Positions 21,272-30,341 of a stretch of 64,000 nt of DNA are shown one piece after another. Position numbers and translations under genes: made by a program. The DNA is from Nitrosarchaeum sp. Lineage in GTDB: Archaea > Thermoproteota > Nitrososphaeria > Nitrososphaerales > Nitrosopumilaceae. How positions within the stretch are numbered: the stretch's first letter is position 1; each line of letters opens with the position of its first letter. The notes beneath the pieces are model-generated. The model ran no database searches. It saw nothing but the letters and a program-made list of their open reading frames with translations, and had not been told where the DNA came from. The stretch lies in NCBI GenBank assembly GCA_025699025.1, contig JAILWJ010000001.1:62001-126000 (forward strand), written 5' to 3'.

Positions 21272-21426
21272 TCCTCGCCAACCGTCTGGGCCGGCTTGAG
21301 ATGGAAACCATCTGAACCTTTCTCCAATTCAAAACTTGCGCCACATTCCGGACATGTTACGATCTCTCCTTCCAAAGCATCGCTAGGGATTGAGATATCT
21401 GCATCACATTCTTCACATTTTGACAT
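21259..21426 (-). CDS. lysW: LysW carrier protein 1, ending in glutamine
   Basis: A 55-residue acidic amino-group carrier with a zinc knuckle (Cys4, Cys7 in SKCEECD; Cys25 and Cys28 in VTCPECG) and the conserved tail VGEDWG. In studied LysW proteins the last residue is Glu, whose side-chain carboxyl receives aminoadipate or glutamate. Here the last codon is CAG, giving EDWGQ. The second copy at 27050 ends normally in EDWGE. The gene lies directly upstream of, and overlaps, lysX. Confidence 0.9.
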   Translation of the reverse strand: MSKCEECDADISIPSDALEGEIVTCPECGASFELEKGSDGFHLKPAQTVGEDWGQ

Positions 21427-21448
21427 ATTCTTTCCTAATCTTCCCTCT

Positions 21449-22633
21449 TTATTCGTCTTTAATTATCTTTTTTTCAAGTCTATCTTCGAGTGGAATTTCA
21501 ATAAGATCTCCCATTCTGAGTCCTTTGAGCCCTGCTGCAACGGCTTTGGCATTTTTGTCGTCTTTTTCCAGTCCTAGTAGCGACATTAGATATGCTGCAC
21601 CTGTCTTTCCTGCCAGCTCTCCGAACACTATCTTTCTTCTATTGCCTACGGCACGGGGTGGAATGGGCTCATATGCTGCTGGGTTTCTGAGGATTGCTGC
21701 TAGGTGGGTTCCTGCTTTGTGCTTGTACGCAGAAGAGCCAACTATTGGTTTTGAGTCATATGGCTTGATTGATGTGTATTCCTCAATCAACCTTGACAAG
21801 TCTAACAGCATATCTAGTCTGAAATCATTTGGTGACTTGTAGAGATATGTCAGTGCAACCGCAACCTCTGCAAGAGGGGGAATTCCCGTCCTCTCCCCAA
21901 TTCCGTCAATTGTAGTGTGAATCTGATCGACCCCTGCGTCACATGCTGCAAATGCATTTGCAAGCGCAAAACCAATGTCATTGTGCACATGTGCATCAAG
22001 TGGAACGTCTATCTCCTCTCTTACTCTCTTGACAAAATTATACATGCCTATTGGGCGAAGAATTCCGACTGTATCTGGTAGACTAATTCTGTCCACTCCT
22101 GCCTCTTCAATTGCCTTGCACACTTTGATCAAAAATTCTGGCTCTGCCCTGCTTCCATCCTCTACAGTGAATCTAATTTTTAATCCGTGAGATTTTGCAT
22201 ACTCTACAGTCTCAACTGCTCTTTTCAATGCCTCTTCTCTTGAAATTCTTAGCTTGTCTTTAAGATGAATGTCTGAAATTCCTAGATATGCTGCACACCA
22301 TTTTGCATCGCAGCTCAATGATATGTCAATGTCTTCTTTTAATGCTCTTCCATGCGCAACAATGTCTGCCTTTAGTCCTTGTTTGATGATTGTCTTGGTT
22401 GCTTCCTTGTGATCGTTGGAAACGACTGGTGAAATCTCAATCTGATCCACCCCGAAATAGTCTAACATCCATGCAATTTGGATTCTCTGTTTGTTTGTAA
22501 ATGACACTCCCGGATGCTGTTCTCCTTCTCTGAGTGTGCTGTCTAACACTCTGATCTTTTTTGGGTTTTTGTCATATGCATTGTAGATGTTTGCATAGTA
22601 ATTCGGATCTTTCATTATAGAAATCGCTAACAT
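21449..22633 (-). CDS. lysS: Homocitrate synthase (2-isopropylmalate synthase family)
   Basis: Condenses 2-oxoglutarate with acetyl-CoA to homocitrate, the entry to alpha-aminoadipate. The 394-residue TIM-barrel protein shows VLDSTLREGEQHPGVSF near residue 30 and the metal-binding DAHVHNDIGFALAN near 220. It lacks the long C-terminal LeuA regulatory domain, as homocitrate synthases do. The start may be the internal ATG at 22615 (MKDPNYYA). Its place beside lysW1 and lysX favours homocitrate over isopropylmalate or citramalate synthase. Confidence 0.85.
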   Translation of the reverse strand: MLAISIMKDPNYYANIYNAYDKNPKKIRVLDSTLREGEQHPGVSFTNKQRIQIAWMLDYFGVDQIEISPVVSNDHKEATKTIIKQGLKADIVAHGRALKEDIDISLSCDAKWCAAYLGISDIHLKDKLRISREEALKRAVETVEYAKSHGLKIRFTVEDGSRAEPEFLIKVCKAIEEAGVDRISLPDTVGILRPIGMYNFVKRVREEIDVPLDAHVHNDIGFALANAFAACDAGVDQIHTTIDGIGERTGIPPLAEVAVALTYLYKSPNDFRLDMLLDLSRLIEEYTSIKPYDSKPIVGSSAYKHKAGTHLAAILRNPAAYEPIPPRAVGNRRKIVFGELAGKTGAAYLMSLLGLEKDDKNAKAVAAGLKGLRMGDLIEIPLEDRLEKKIIKDE

Positions 22634-22731
22634 AAATTGAGAATATAAACATATTCGTACTAAGATCGTTGAATTATGATGAGAATGATCCTATTTTAGT
22701 CAGTTATTTTGTTTATGAACCGAAAGTCGCT

Positions 22732-23151
22732 CTAGATTATTTTTCTTAAAATTATGACCGTGTTGGTGTCTGTTACGCCTGGAATCTTTCTTAATGCATC
22801 AATGCTGGTGTTTATTTCAGAGATGTTTGATGCGCTGATAATTGTGGTGATGTCATACTGCCCTGTGATCTCATAGACTGTTTTTACTCCGTCTAGTTTT
22901 GCAAGTTTCGTAGATACTTTGGATGTCTCTGTGGCCGAATCCACCGAGACTAGAACTATTGCACTGGTTGCATTTTCCTCACCCAATTCTAGTGTGAATT
23001 TCTTGATTGTACCATTGTCTACTAGTTGTTTTACTCTTCTTCTTACTGCAGACTCTGAGAGTTTTAGCTTTTTTCCAATGTCTACAAATGATTCTCTAGA
23101 GTCTTCTTTGAGGTACTCTATGATCTTCTCGTCTACTTTATCCTTGTACAT
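22732..23151 (-). CDS. lysM: Lrp/AsnC-family regulator (LysM-like)
   Basis: A 139-residue feast/famine regulator: an N-terminal helix-turn-helix (ESFVDIGKKLKLSESAVRRRVKQL, split here by function into positions 20-43) and a C-terminal RAM ligand domain (VYEITGQYDITTII). In Sulfolobus the LysM regulator lies in the lysine gene cluster and responds to lysine. Here it lies between lysJ, which it overlaps by 14 bp, and lysS, a position consistent with control of this operon. About 100 bp of apparently noncoding DNA separates it from lysS. Confidence 0.85.
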   Translation of the reverse strand: MYKDKVDEKIIEYLKEDSRESFVDIGKKLKLSESAVRRRVKQLVDNGTIKKFTLELGEENATSAIVLVSVDSATETSKVSTKLAKLDGVKTVYEITGQYDITTIISASNISEINTSIDALRKIPGVTDTNTVIILRKII

Positions 23152-24319
23152 TTAGGCTTTCTTCCTCCTTAGTAAGTACTACATCCAGTGCTTGTAAAAC
23201 TTTTGTTATGTCTTCCTCTGTTATGACTAGTGGCGGTAATATTCTTAGAATGTTCCTGCCTGAATACAGCATTAAAACTCCTTCCTTCATGAGGTTCATG
23301 AGGATGTTTTTTACTTCGAATTTCAGCTCTACACCTATCATCAGGCCTTTGCCTCTGACGTCTCTTATGATCGTGTGCTTTTCTTTTAATTTCTCCAATC
23401 CCTCTCTGAATATTTTGCCCATCTTTTCGGAATTTTCAATCAACCCGTCTTCTGTTATTGCTTTTAGAGCGGCAATTCCGGCTGCACAAGAAAGTGGATT
23501 TCCGCCAAATGTGGAAGAGTGCTCGCCTTTGCTCATTGCAGCAAGTATGTCTGGTCTTACCAGGGTGGCTCCCATTGGAACTCCTCCTGCAATTCCTTTT
23601 GCAAGGCACATGATATCTGGGGCTGTGTTCCAGTGATCACATGCCCATAATCGACCTGTTCTTCCCAATCCTGCTTGAATTTCGTCAAAAATTAGAAGAA
23701 TCCCTTTTTCATTGCACAGGTTTCTTACGTCTTGCAAGAAACCTTCTGGCGCTACATTGATTCCGCTTTCTCCTTGAATTGGTTCTAAAATTACAAACGC
23801 AGTGTCCTCGTCAATCACTGAACGAAGTTCATTGATATCTCCATACGTGGCATAAGACACTTTTTCCAAAAGCGGTTCGAATGCTTTTTTGTATTTTGGA
23901 TTAAATGTGATGGACAATGCGCCAAATGATTTTCCGTGGTATGATCCTTTCATTGCGACCATTCCTTTTTTTCCAGTAAACTTTCTTGCAAATTTTATTG
24001 CGGCCTCTATTGCCTCGGCTCCGCTGTTGTTTAGGTGAACCTGTGTCAGCCCTTTTGGTGCAAGGCTGATCAGAGTTTCCAGAAATTCCTCCCTTGTCTT
24101 GTTGTACAGAGAGCTGTGGACTGTGATTATCTTGTCGATCTGATCTTTTATTGCCTTGTTCACTCTTTGATTTTGATGTCCAACAAGTGCTACTCCGTAC
24201 CCTCCCATGCAATCAATGTATTCTTTCCCATTGACGTCCCAGACATGAGAACCGATTCCTTTCTCGATTGTAACGGGAAACCTTTGGTACAGATTCCCCA
24301 TAAATTGATCTTCAGTCAT
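23138..24319 (-). CDS. lysJ: [LysW]-semialdehyde aminotransferase
   Basis: A class III PLP aminotransferase of 393 residues that converts the LysW-bound semialdehyde to the amine, with glutamate as donor, in both the lysine and ornithine branches. Visible features: SGAEAIEAAIKFARKFTGK near residue 105, ILIFDEIQAGLGRTG near 213, and the PLP lysine in CLAKGIAGGVPMGA near 240. It overlaps lysZ by 8 bp and lysM by 14 bp, so expression is tightly coupled. Confidence 0.92.
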   Translation of the reverse strand: MTEDQFMGNLYQRFPVTIEKGIGSHVWDVNGKEYIDCMGGYGVALVGHQNQRVNKAIKDQIDKIITVHSSLYNKTREEFLETLISLAPKGLTQVHLNNSGAEAIEAAIKFARKFTGKKGMVAMKGSYHGKSFGALSITFNPKYKKAFEPLLEKVSYATYGDINELRSVIDEDTAFVILEPIQGESGINVAPEGFLQDVRNLCNEKGILLIFDEIQAGLGRTGRLWACDHWNTAPDIMCLAKGIAGGVPMGATLVRPDILAAMSKGEHSSTFGGNPLSCAAGIAALKAITEDGLIENSEKMGKIFREGLEKLKEKHTIIRDVRGKGLMIGVELKFEVKNILMNLMKEGVLMLYSGRNILRILPPLVITEEDITKVLQALDVVLTKEEESLNVQG

Positions 24320-25115
24320 GCTCTATCACAGTACAATTATCGTGAGCAATTGCTGATGATATAGGGTTTTCTTTTTGCCCGTTTGCAATGAGTGCTTCTC
24401 TCACTCCCATGTCCAGTGCTTCTGTTGAGGCCAGAATTTTCTTCTCCATTCCCGGACCTATCTTTGGTCTGATTTCTTTTGCTTCAGTCAGAGTCAATCT
24501 GTTGACTAGCTTGTCATCCATCAAAAGGCCGTCCACATTTGTGATGAATAACACCTTGTCTGCTCCGACTTTTCCTGCAACATATGCTGCGGCCCTGTCT
24601 CCATCAACATTGAGAAATTCAGATTCCTCGCTTATTGCAATTGGAGATATTACTGGAGTCAAGCCTTGTTCGAGTAGTGATTTAATAAAATCGGCGTTAA
24701 TGTCTGTAATTTTGCCTGTATATCCGCCATCTATTGCCTGTTTTCGGCCTTTCTCGTTTACTATTAGCAACTTCTTTTTTCGCTCTGCTTGGATAACTCT
24801 TGCATCAACTCCTGACAATCCTATTGCATTAATTCCGTTTTTCTGGAGCATCTGGACAATTGTCTTGTTGATTCTTCCAGACATTACCATTGTAAAAATC
24901 TCTGCAGTCTCTTTGTCTGTGTATCTGCTTTTAATTCCACTTGGGGATGTGACAAACTTGGGTTCTTTACCTAGTTGCTCACAAACTTTTGTGACTTCCT
25001 TTCCGCCTCCATGAACTAAGATCACTCCTTCTGTTTGTGATACTTTTTTGATGTCTGCTATGGTTGATGGATGTAAATTATCTACTACACTTCCGCCGAT
25101 CTTGATTGTGATCAT
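24312..25115 (-). CDS. lysZ: [LysW]-aminoadipate/glutamate kinase
   Basis: An amino-acid-kinase family protein of 267 residues related to ArgB. It phosphorylates the side-chain carboxyl of the carrier-bound amino acid. The glycine-rich start MITIKIGGSVVD, the VHGGGKEV motif near residue 36 and the conserved FLNVDGDRAAAYVA near 165 are present. It lies 2 bp after lysY and overlaps lysJ. The single copy implies that it serves both branches. Confidence 0.92.
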   Translation of the reverse strand: MITIKIGGSVVDNLHPSTIADIKKVSQTEGVILVHGGGKEVTKVCEQLGKEPKFVTSPSGIKSRYTDKETAEIFTMVMSGRINKTIVQMLQKNGINAIGLSGVDARVIQAERKKKLLIVNEKGRKQAIDGGYTGKITDINADFIKSLLEQGLTPVISPIAISEESEFLNVDGDRAAAYVAGKVGADKVLFITNVDGLLMDDKLVNRLTLTEAKEIRPKIGPGMEKKILASTEALDMGVREALIANGQKENPISSAIAHDNCTVIEHD

Positions 25116-25117
25116 TT

Positions 25118-26173
25118 CTAAACTGGGGTTAATGGAGTATATCTGAGACCATCCATTTCATCGAATCCACACATTACATTCATGTTCTGTATGGCCGAGC
25201 CGGCTGCCCCTTTCATGAGATTGTCTGATGCTGATATTGCAATCAATCTATGATTGTCTTCATCTATGTCAAAACCAATATCGCAAAAGTTTGAACCCAC
25301 CAAGAATTTTGGATCTGGGAATTTATACAAACCTTTTTTGTCTCGGATTAATCTGACGAATCTCTCTTCTCCATATGTTTGGCGATATATTTTCCACAAC
25401 TCCTTTTCGTCCATGTCTTTTTTCATGAATGTGTGGTTAGTACACAAAATTCCGCGAACTACATCTACTGCATGTGGACTCATTGATACGTGAATTTTCT
25501 TTCCAGCAATTTCGCTCAACTCCTGCTCAATCTCTCCGGTGTGTCTGTGTTTTGCTGGTTTGTATGGTCTAATGACTCCTGCTCTCATTGCGTGTGCAGT
25601 GCCCGAGCCTGATCCTGCGCCCGATGAGCCTATCTTGGAATCGACTACAATGTGTTCAGTGTCTATGAGATCATTTCGAATTAATGGTGCAAGCGCCAAC
25701 ATCGATGTAACTGCCATACAGCCTGGACACGATACCAGTTGGGCGTTTTTGATTTGCTCTCTGTGTAATTCTGGAACACCAAAGACTGACTTTGGCAAGT
25801 AATCTGGATGTGGGTGTTCCCATCCATACCACTTGTCATAATCTGCAGGATTGTGCAGCCTGTAATCGGCGCTTAAATCGATAACTTTGATTCCTCTGTC
25901 GTATAATGCTTTTACAATCTCTGTAGCGGTTCCATGTGGAACTGCGGTAAAGACTAGATCACATTTGTCAGATATTTTATCATAATCTAATTCGGAAAAT
26001 GTTAGATCTGTAAACCCTTTCAAACTTGGCTGAATTCGGTGCAGATATTCCCCAACATGTTGTCTTGATGTAACCATTGCGATCTCTACATCTGGATGAT
26101 TTACCAGCAAACGGAGTGTCTCTCCACCTACATAACCTGATGCTCCTACAACTCCTACTTTCATGATAACCAT
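25118..26173 (-). CDS. lysY: [LysW]-phosphate reductase
   Basis: NADPH-dependent reductase of 351 residues, related to ArgC, which turns the carrier-bound acyl phosphate into the semialdehyde. The Rossmann start MKVGVVGASGYVGGE and the active-site cysteine in LVSCPGCMAVTS near residue 150 are visible. The start is at the internal ATG 26164 or, as the frame allows, GTG/ATG codons up to 26173. A 19-bp gap separates it from argX upstream. Confidence 0.92.
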   Translation of the reverse strand: MVIMKVGVVGASGYVGGETLRLLVNHPDVEIAMVTSRQHVGEYLHRIQPSLKGFTDLTFSELDYDKISDKCDLVFTAVPHGTATEIVKALYDRGIKVIDLSADYRLHNPADYDKWYGWEHPHPDYLPKSVFGVPELHREQIKNAQLVSCPGCMAVTSMLALAPLIRNDLIDTEHIVVDSKIGSSGAGSGSGTAHAMRAGVIRPYKPAKHRHTGEIEQELSEIAGKKIHVSMSPHAVDVVRGILCTNHTFMKKDMDEKELWKIYRQTYGEERFVRLIRDKKGLYKFPDPKFLVGSNFCDIGFDIDEDNHRLIAISASDNLMKGAAGSAIQNMNVMCGFDEMDGLRYTPLTPV

Positions 26174-26192
26174 CCACGTAAGGAAGTATAAT

Positions 26193-27050
26193 TTATTTCC
26201 TCACGTAGTTTAGGGCAAATTCTATCATTTCCCTTGGTATGTTTCGCTTAGCGACTCTTACCAAGCCCTTGAATTCTACTGTGTTGTTAACTTCATGAAC
26301 TACAAGTCCGTTTTTTTGATCCTCCATCATGTCTATTCCTAAAATTCCTCCTCCCATAGCTTTTGATGCCTGGACTGCTAGATCCTCAATCTCTTTTGTG
26401 ATCTCACATATCTCGGGGTCTGCACCTAAAGCAATGTTTGTCTTAAAGCCACCTGAGGATTTTCTATACATTGCGGCAATTGGGTGATCTCCCACTGTAA
26501 TTACTCTGATGTCCCTTGGAGGTCTTTGCACCAATTCTTGTAAATAGTAAATTCTATCATGTGGGCTGTCTGTGATGTCTCTTATTTCAAAAATGGCATC
26601 TGTCGTGTCTTTGTCTTTTAGTGGCATTACCCCGCGTCCCCAACTGCCAATCACTGGCTTGATTACGAGCGGATATCCTACCTTGTCTATATTTTCAGAT
26701 GCGCTTTCGCTTGAGAATGAAAAATATGTTTTAGGAGTTGGGACGTTGTGTTTTTTCAGTTGCAATGTCATAAACATCTTGTTTCCGCATAGGTTTGCGA
26801 TTTCAAATTTGTTGAGTACTGGCATCCCCATGAACTCTAGACTCGCAGTAAAATGAAGTCCTCTAAAATAACTTACACATCTTTCTAAAACCACATCTCC
26901 AAGATCATAGTCCTCCCTCTTACTGTCGGTGTTGATCTGGGTGATTTTTGCATCAAGCATTACTGCATCGTGTCCAAGATCCGACGCCTCTTTTTGAAGC
27001 ATCTTTTCTTCCGCTCTTAGGCGGTCAAACACGATACAAACTTTTGACAT
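26193..27050 (-). CDS. argX: ArgX-like [LysW]-glutamate ligase (second RimK-type ATP-grasp)
   Basis: The paralogue of LysX, 285 residues. ATP-grasp motifs are KPVIGSWGRGVMPLK near residue 136 and VVHEVNNTVEFKG near 255. The recognition region is SSGGFKTNIALG where the LysX copy has GNWKTN, so the two probably prefer different substrates. It follows argG and lysW2 directly, which points to the arginine branch with glutamate as substrate. Its ATG shares one base with the lysW2 stop codon. Assignment of the two paralogues to the two branches is inference. Confidence 0.82.
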   Translation of the reverse strand: MSKVCIVFDRLRAEEKMLQKEASDLGHDAVMLDAKITQINTDSKREDYDLGDVVLERCVSYFRGLHFTASLEFMGMPVLNKFEIANLCGNKMFMTLQLKKHNVPTPKTYFSFSSESASENIDKVGYPLVIKPVIGSWGRGVMPLKDKDTTDAIFEIRDITDSPHDRIYYLQELVQRPPRDIRVITVGDHPIAAMYRKSSGGFKTNIALGADPEICEITKEIEDLAVQASKAMGGGILGIDMMEDQKNGLVVHEVNNTVEFKGLVRVAKRNIPREMIEFALNYVRK

Positions 27051-27217
27051 TACTCTCCCCAGTCTTCGCCTACGCTTTCTGCTTGTTTTAGCTCAACATT
27101 TGATCCGTCTTTTTTTGCGATTTCAAAGTCAGCACCACAATCAGGACAGGAGATGATTTCTCCTACCGAGGCATCGCCTGGGATGTTTAGTGTTGCATCA
27201 CATTCTGGGCAGTTCAT
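27050..27217 (-). CDS. lysW: LysW carrier protein 2, canonical C-terminal glutamate
   Basis: A second 55-residue carrier. Zinc-knuckle cysteines are Cys3 and Cys6 (MNCPECD) and Cys24 and Cys27 (ISCPDCG), with the tail SVGEDWGE ending in the Glu that accepts the amino acid. Its start overlaps the argG stop (ATGA) and its stop overlaps argX by one base, so argG-lysW2-argX form a tightly coupled unit. It lines up along its whole length with the copy at 21259 but differs in the middle region and last residue. Confidence 0.93.
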   Translation of the reverse strand: MNCPECDATLNIPGDASVGEIISCPDCGADFEIAKKDGSNVELKQAESVGEDWGE

Positions 27218-28413
27218 GTTTTTGATGACCTTTTCTTTTGTAATTTATTAGCTTCTGTTGACTGCATTCCCCACAATTCTACAAATCCTTTTGCCAATCT
27301 CTGATCAAATGTTGATTCAGTACCATATGTGGCCATGTTGTGACTGTATAACGAGTTTCTTGACTTTCTTCCGACAACTCGGAGGCTTCCTTTGAAGAGC
27401 TTTATCTTTACGGTGCCTGAAACTGACTTCTGGGACTCTTCTATGAATCCGTCTAGATCCTGTTTTAGCGGATCCTGCCATAATCCAGAATATGCAAGGT
27501 ATGCCCACTCGTCATCGATTATTGATTTGAATTTGTTTTGGTGTTTTGTGTGGACCATCTTCTCTAGATCAGTATGTGCCTCAATGAGGCATAATGCGCC
27601 TGGTGTCTCATAGACCTCACGTGATTTTATTCCGACAACTCTGTCCTCAATATGATCAATGATTCCCACTCCGGCACTACCTGCCTTTTTGTTTACATAC
27701 TCGATTAATTTTATTGGGTCTAGTTTTTTACCATCAACCTCCACTGGTACTCCTTTTTCAAATTTGACTTCCATGTATGTTGGTTTGTCTGGAAGATTTT
27801 TTGTTTTGACCCAAATGAATGCATCATCTGGCGGTTCATTGTAAGGATCCTCTAACACTCCCCCTTCTATTGCACGCCCCCACAAGTTTTGATCAATGCT
27901 GAATCTTTTTGCAACACTGTCGATTTCAATTCCGTGTTTCTTTGCAAATTTTAATTCAGTAACTCTATCCAGGTTTTTATCCCGAATTGGTGCAATAATT
28001 GGCAAATCAGAACCAGAACGCAGTGTGATGTCAAATCTTACTTGGTCATTTCCTTTTCCAGAACACCCATGCGCAAGCGAGTCCACATTTTCTTTTTTAG
28101 CTATTTCCAATACTTTTTCAGCAATGAGTGGTCTTGCAAGTGCCGTTGCAAGACAATATTTTTTTTGATATAATGCGTTTGCTTTTATTGATGGAAAGAT
28201 ATACTTCTCTACAAACTCCTTTCTTGCATCTATGTTATAGTGTTTTTTTACTCCGAGTTTTTTTGCTTTGGATGCAATCTTTTTTTGATCATCTCCTTGT
28301 CCGACATCAACTGTAACTGTAATTACATCCATGTCGTGTTCTTCTTGAAGATATTTTACAACAACTGAAGTATCTAAGCCTCCAGAAAATGCAAGAATTC
28401 CTTTTTGAGTCAT
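27214..28413 (-). CDS. argG: Argininosuccinate synthase
   Basis: Ligates citrulline and aspartate with ATP, the penultimate arginine step. The N-type ATP-pyrophosphatase motif AFSGGLDTSVVVKY is near residue 8, and EGGVLEDPYNEPPDDAF and LEAHTDLE are typical. I start it at the ATG at 28413 (MTQKGILAF). An in-frame codon 9 bp upstream is possible. It is the first gene of the long leftward lysine/arginine operon. ArgH is not in the window. Confidence 0.95.
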   Translation of the reverse strand: MTQKGILAFSGGLDTSVVVKYLQEEHDMDVITVTVDVGQGDDQKKIASKAKKLGVKKHYNIDARKEFVEKYIFPSIKANALYQKKYCLATALARPLIAEKVLEIAKKENVDSLAHGCSGKGNDQVRFDITLRSGSDLPIIAPIRDKNLDRVTELKFAKKHGIEIDSVAKRFSIDQNLWGRAIEGGVLEDPYNEPPDDAFIWVKTKNLPDKPTYMEVKFEKGVPVEVDGKKLDPIKLIEYVNKKAGSAGVGIIDHIEDRVVGIKSREVYETPGALCLIEAHTDLEKMVHTKHQNKFKSIIDDEWAYLAYSGLWQDPLKQDLDGFIEESQKSVSGTVKIKLFKGSLRVVGRKSRNSLYSHNMATYGTESTFDQRLAKGFVELWGMQSTEANKLQKKRSSKT

Positions 28414-28515
28414 AAAACACATTCCCCGTTGTATTTTGGAATTTATCTTTTGTGTTAGGCTGAAAATTCTGAATAATTTTTGAAAATTTTCTCACTAGCT
28501 CAAGCTAAAATTCGG

Positions 28516-28526
28516 TGATTATTTAA
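28516..28526 (+). promoter_or_regulatory. TATA box of the ABC importer operon
   Basis: TGATTATTTAA is centred about 28 nt before the ATG at 28549, consistent with a leaderless message for the three-gene transporter operon. Confidence 0.45.
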
Positions 28527-28548
28527 CCTCCGAATATAACGGTGTTTT

Positions 28549-29592
28549 ATGAAAATTGGATCTGCAATACTGGCAGGAATTGTGGCATTGATCATTCTGT
28601 CTGTGGTTGGAATTGTTTCAACCTCTGATGAATCTAGGCATGAAAATACAATCAGAGTGGCATATTTTCCAAACATTGGTCATGCAGTTCCGGTCATTGG
28701 AGTGGAAAAAGGGATCTTTGAAAATCAGATAGGGCCTGATGTAAAAATAAAATCAATGTTGTTTGATAGCGGCCCTCAGGTAATTGAATCGCTGTTTGCA
28801 GGTTCTGTTGACATTGCATATGTGGGGCCGGGTCCTGCAATTAATGGATTTTTAAAATCTGACAATCACAGTGTAAAGATTCTCTCTGGTGCTGCAAGTG
28901 GCGGCGCAAGTTTTGTCATTCATCCAAACTCTGTGATTCTTTCTGCATCTGATCTTCCAGGCAAAAGAATTGCGGCACCTCAAATTGGAAACACGCAAGA
29001 TGTCTCTCTGCGAAATTATTTGACTGAACATGAGCTAAAACCAGCTGAAAAAGGTGGCTCTGTTGTTGTATTGAACATTGCAAATCCTGACATCTACACA
29101 TTATTTGCAAAAGGGGAGATTGATGGTGCATGGGTTCCAGAACCCTGGGCGTCTGTTCTCGTACAGGATTTGGGCGGTCAGAGGTTGTTTTATGAAGAGG
29201 AACTCTGGCCTGACAAAAAATTTGCGTCAGTAGTATTGATTGGCAGAGAAGAGTTTGTAAATGAAAATCCTGAATTAATAAAAAAATGGCTAGACTCTCA
29301 TCAACAAACAGTTGACTGGATAAATGAAAATCCTGAAGAAACCAGATTTGTCTTTAATCAATTTATGAAAAAACATCTTGGAAAACCGTTGGCTGATTCT
29401 ATTATTGATGAGTCACTATCTAATTTAGAAATTACATCTGATCCTATTCCTGACTCTATAATGACATTTGCTCAGCGGGCAGATTCTTTAGGATATCTTG
29501 GACGACATGGATACAACTTGGATGGTATCTTCCTTGACATAAATTCAAATGCCCAATCACCGGAGGTTTTATCACCACATGACAAAACTTGA
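28549..29592 (+). CDS. ABC importer substrate-binding protein, NitT/TauT (SsuA-like) family
   Basis: A 347-residue binding protein for a sulfonate, nitrate, pyrimidine or similar small solute. An N-terminal membrane anchor (about 5-25; ILAGIVALIILSVVGIV) without a lipobox cysteine is followed by the two-lobed NMT1/SsuA fold: VAYFPNIGHAVPVIGVEKG, IAYVGPGPAING and EIDGAWVPEPWAS. The ATPase gene starts inside its last codons. The substrate cannot be told from sequence. The neighbouring methionine genes make a sulfur compound or a cofactor precursor worth testing. Confidence 0.82.
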   Translation: MKIGSAILAGIVALIILSVVGIVSTSDESRHENTIRVAYFPNIGHAVPVIGVEKGIFENQIGPDVKIKSMLFDSGPQVIESLFAGSVDIAYVGPGPAINGFLKSDNHSVKILSGAASGGASFVIHPNSVILSASDLPGKRIAAPQIGNTQDVSLRNYLTEHELKPAEKGGSVVVLNIANPDIYTLFAKGEIDGAWVPEPWASVLVQDLGGQRLFYEEELWPDKKFASVVLIGREEFVNENPELIKKWLDSHQQTVDWINENPEETRFVFNQFMKKHLGKPLADSIIDESLSNLEITSDPIPDSIMTFAQRADSLGYLGRHGYNLDGIFLDINSNAQSPEVLSPHDKT

Positions 29593-30337
29593 AGCCAAGA
29601 ACATTGTGAAATATTTCAAGCATGATAGCCACCAACTCAAGGCGCTGGGTGGCGTGAATCTCGAGATTGATGACGGCGAGTTTGTCTGTCTTGTTGGTCC
29701 CTCTGGATGTGGAAAATCGACGTTTCTTCGAATTGTGGCTGGACTGGAAACTCCTGATGAAGGTCAGATTCTATTTGATGGAAAGCCTGTGACTGCAACT
29801 GGCCCTGAGAGAATTATGGTGTTTCAGGAAGGTGCTCTTTTCCCGTGGCTCCGAGTTCAGGACAATGTGGAGTTTGGATTGAAGATGGCAGGGATTCCAA
29901 AAGAAGAACGCTCTCAAATCTCAAAGAGATACCTTGACATGATGCAGCTGACAAAGTTTGCAAACTCTTACACCTACCAGCTCTCCACCGGGATGAAGCA
30001 AAGGGTAGCTATAGCACGAGCTCTTGTGATGGATCCTGATGTGTTGCTGATGGATGAGCCATTTGCAGCACTTGATGCACAGACAAGGGATCTGCTTTTA
30101 GTTGAAATGCAGCTAATCTGGGAAAAAACAAAAAAAACAATATTGTTTGTTACCCACAATGTCTCAGAAGCCACAGTACTTGGAACAAAGGTTGCAGTGT
30201 TTAGCAACAGGCCTTCTAAAATTAAGAAATTAATCCCCATCAATTACAAAAGACCGCGCTTAGCTGAGGATGAAAACCTCTTGCCGTTACAGCAAGACAT
30301 TCTTTCTGAATTAAGACCTGAGGTAAAGAAGGGATGA
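29579..30337 (+). CDS. ABC importer ATPase, NitT/TauT family
   Basis: A 252-residue ABC ATPase. Walker A GPSGCGKST is near residue 40 and Walker B VLLMDEPFAALD near 157. The signature motif reads LSTGMKQR instead of the usual LSGGMxQR. I choose the ATG at 29579, which overlaps the binding-protein stop. A frame extension to 29549 exists but adds a non-conserved tail. The permease gene follows after 4 bp. Confidence 0.9.
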   Translation: MTKLEAKNIVKYFKHDSHQLKALGGVNLEIDDGEFVCLVGPSGCGKSTFLRIVAGLETPDEGQILFDGKPVTATGPERIMVFQEGALFPWLRVQDNVEFGLKMAGIPKEERSQISKRYLDMMQLTKFANSYTYQLSTGMKQRVAIARALVMDPDVLLMDEPFAALDAQTRDLLLVEMQLIWEKTKKTILFVTHNVSEATVLGTKVAVFSNRPSKIKKLIPINYKRPRLAEDENLLPLQQDILSELRPEVKKG

Positions 30338-30341
30338 CACA

